64,000 nt of DNA from Streptomyces roseirectus (GTDB taxonomy: Bacteria; Actinomycetota; Actinomycetes; Streptomycetales; Streptomycetaceae): the NCBI RefSeq assembly GCF_014489635.1, contig NZ_CP060828.1:4254001-4318000 (forward strand), in the 5' to 3' direction. The notes under the pieces are model-generated. The model searched no databases and had not been told where the DNA came from. It saw only the letters and a list, made by a program, of their open reading frames with translations. Below are positions 62,362-64,000 of the stretch, one piece after another (position 1 is the first letter of the stretch; the number at the start of each line of letters is the position of its first letter). Both the position numbers and the translations under genes were made by a program.

Positions 62362-64000
62362 TCAGCAGCCGTGGCACACCAGTTCGTCCGTCTCGTTCGC
62401 CGCCTCGGCGATCCGTTGCCGGAACCGGTGCCGTTCCTCGTGGCCGATGCTGTCCGCGAGGGCCTGGCGGACCGGGGCGGACACGAACCGGACGCGGCCG
62501 GGGTGGCGGGGGTCCTCGCGCAGCAGCTCGGCGCGCAGCAGCTGGTCCAGCGCGGCGTCGACGGGCTCGTCCGCCGCGACCCGGCGCAGCAGATCGAGGT
62601 CGATCCGCTCGCCGGCGACCGCGCACAGGTGCGCCACGCGCCGCTCCCGCTCCGGCATCCGCGCGAGCACGGCCCGCAGGCTCTCCAGCGCCCGCGCCCG
62701 CCCCTGCGCGCAGCACGCCCGCTCGCCGCGCCCGTCGCGGTCCTGCCGAGCCCCGCACCACATGAGCGTGCGGTGGGCGAAGTAGGGGTTGCCCTGGCTC
62801 TCCTGGTAGACCCGCTCGACGTGCTCCTCCTCCGTCTCCGGCCCGAGCCGCGCCCGCACGAGGTCGGCGATGGAGTGCCGGGGCAGCTCACCGAGGCGCA
62901 GCACCCCGGCGCGCGGCCCCCGCAGGATGTCCCCGAGAACGCGCCGCAGCCGTCCGTCGACGGTGATCTTCCAGTCCCACACGGACGCGACGACGCCGAT
63001 CCGCCACCCCCCGCGCCGCCGCGCCAGCATCTCCAGGAGCCCCAGCGACGCGGCGTCCGCCCAGTGCAGATCGTCCACGCACAGCACCAGCGCCCGCTGC
63101 GCGGCCAGCGTGCGCAGCACCTCGCAGACCGCGTCCTGCGTGAGGAACCGCGTCCGCGCCTGCTCACCGCCCGCCCGCTGCTCCCCGACGCCGGCGAGCA
63201 GCGGCGCGAGCAGCGCCTCGTACGGCACGACCGCGTCGTGGAACGCGCCTGCGCGTGTCACCGACAGCCGCCGCAGCACCTGCGTCCACAGCCAGTGCGG
63301 CGGCACGCCCTGGTCCCGCAGCGCGTGCACGGCGACGACCTCGACGTCCGGATGCGCCGCCCCCATCCGCGCGGTGAACTCCGTCAGCAGGTGCGACTTC
63401 CCGATCCCGAGCGGCCCCGTCACACAGCTCACATACTCCTGCCCCCCGAGCGCCCCGACGGCCTCGGCCTCCAACCGCCCCAACTCGACGCTCCGCCCGA
63501 CGAACGAGGACCCACCCAAGGCCGCGTACGCCCCCGGCGACGGCGACAGGCTCCCCGTCGGTACCGAGGCCGCCCGAACGCCCTGCACCGGAGCCGGAGA
63601 ACCCACCTGCGCCGGGCCCGCGAGGGCATCCTGCGCCGGGCCCTGCGCCGAACCCTGCGCCGGGCCGTGCATCCCACCCTGCACCGGAGCCGCCAGGGCC
63701 CCCTGCGCCGGGACCGGGAAACCCGCCTGCGCCGGGCCCTGCGCGGGAGCGGCGAACGCCCCCTGCACCGGGGCCTGCGCCGGAGCCCCCAGGGCCCCCT
63801 GCACCGCCGCGCCCTGCACCGGGCCCACAAAGGCCCCTTGCACCAAGGCCGACCGGGCATCCAGCCCCGCCCCCGCCGGCACCGACACGCCCCTTCCCCG
63901 CTCCCCCACTCCCCCACCACCGGCACTGAACCCGGCACCGCCACCAGCCCCAGTCCCGGCACCGGCACCGGCACCGGCACCACCGCCTCCTCCGCCCCCC
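62362..64000 (-). CDS. AAA/LuxR-type ATPase regulator, 5' end beyond the window
   Basis: At least 515 residues from a GTG at 63909, but the frame stays open as Gly/Ala repeats to the right edge, so the true N-terminus may be outside. A Gln/Gly/Pro/Ala linker (QGALAAPVQGGMHGPAQG-like) covers about the first 125 residues. The ATPase has YVSCVTGPLGIGKSHLLTEF (Walker A) and LVLCVDDLHWADAAS (Walker B), as in large SARP-LAL or LuxR regulators. There is no LuxR HTH at the C-terminus, so the DNA-binding domain is likely N-terminal, beyond the edge. It converges on the cluster and may be its third regulator. Confidence 0.8.
   Translation of the reverse strand, partial: GGGGGGGAGAGAGAGTGAGGGAGFSAGGGGVGERGRGVSVPAGAGLDARSALVQGAFVGPVQGAAVQGALGAPAQAPVQGAFAAPAQGPAQAGFPVPAQGALAAPVQGGMHGPAQGSAQGPAQDALAGPAQVGSPAPVQGVRAASVPTGSLSPSPGAYAALGGSSFVGRSVELGRLEAEAVGALGGQEYVSCVTGPLGIGKSHLLTEFTARMGAAHPDVEVVAVHALRDQGVPPHWLWTQVLRRLSVTRAGAFHDAVVPYEALLAPLLAGVGEQRAGGEQARTRFLTQDAVCEVLRTLAAQRALVLCVDDLHWADAASLGLLEMLARRRGGWRIGVVASVWDWKITVDGRLRRVLGDILRGPRAGVLRLGELPRHSIADLVRARLGPETEEEHVERVYQESQGNPYFAHRTLMWCGARQDRDGRGERACCAQGRARALESLRAVLARMPERERRVAHLCAVAGERIDLDLLRRVAADEPVDAALDQLLRAELLREDPRHPGRVRFVSAPVRQALADSIGHEERHRFRQRIAEAANETDELVCHGC
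63540..63870 (-). repeat. Gln-Gly-Pro-Ala coding repeat
   Basis: About twenty in-frame units of 12-24 bp encode variants of GPAQG, APVQG and GAFAAPAQ. They form the linker before the ATPase domain of the right-edge regulator. Confidence 0.8.

Noticed and set aside
1..64000. tRNA, rRNA, IS elements or an integrase
   Set aside because: None was recognised on either strand; no transposase or integrase motif and no cloverleaf was found by eye.

Overview
The window looks like a chromosomal segment of a Streptomyces or close relative. GC content is very high, genes use GTG and TTG starts, adjacent genes often overlap by 4 nt (ATGA/GTGA), and the regulator families (SARP, TrmB-LuxR, PucR, XRE-TPR) are typical of streptomycetes. 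An unusual local trait is that many proteins and several gene-free stretches carry expanded tandem repeats.

Layout. 1-1.1 kb: repeat-rich, no convincing gene. 1.1-5.0 kb: a SARP/NB-ARC regulator and a TrmB-LuxR regulator, both leftward. 5.7-5.9 kb: a 47-residue exported peptide, divergent from the LuxR gene. 5.95-10.7 kb: accessory genes (GrpB-like protein, methyltransferase, NDK-like protein, and a membrane pair resembling a degenerate ABC exporter). 11.0-13.9 kb: a coupled three-gene operon (small helical secretion-type protein, DUF1023 alpha/beta hydrolase, lipoprotein). 14.0-18.1 kb: a leftward set of small coupled genes with an XRE-TPR regulator and a HAD hydrolase fused to a small domain. 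18.3-22.0 kb: HPr-kinase-like P-loop protein, FemAB/GNAT-like transferase and CX5R phosphatase.

22.1-61.4 kb holds an acyltransferase-less (trans-AT) polyketide cluster. Leftward are a free ACP, an AsnB-type amidotransferase and a 6,877-residue PKS. Rightward are twelve tightly packed genes: LysR regulator, ACP-like/condensation didomain, OYE-family reductase, F420-reductase-like protein, SnoaL-like protein, acyltransferase-3, P450, SDR, P450, carboxylic acid reductase, PucR regulator and the trans-acting AT. The PKS reads KS-DH-KR-ACP / KS-B-ACP / KS-KR-ACP / KS-ACP / KS-DH-KR-MT-ACP-TE. A free ACP plus amidotransferase (malonamyl starter) followed by KS-DH-KR-ACP and KS-B-ACP (vinylogous branching) is the signature of glutarimide antibiotics.

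Five modules give a 13-carbon skeleton before methylation. A KR in module 3 gives a hydroxyl, and no reduction in module 4 gives a ketone. This matches the cycloheximide/actiphenol backbone closely. The carboxylic acid reductase would convert the released acid to an aldehyde for aldol closure of the six-membered ring. OYE and the other reductases would adjust saturation, and the P450s plus acyltransferase-3 suggest a hydroxylated and acylated congener of the streptovitacin/acetoxycycloheximide kind. The product assignment is inference. Only one C-methyltransferase domain is present although cycloheximide has two ring methyls; the module-4 position holds a repeat-expanded linker. No exporter or target-modification gene is seen in the cluster, which fits a product acting on eukaryotic ribosomes.

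61.4-62.3 kb is a gene-free tandem array, and the right edge holds a leftward AAA-type ATPase regulator that runs out of the window.
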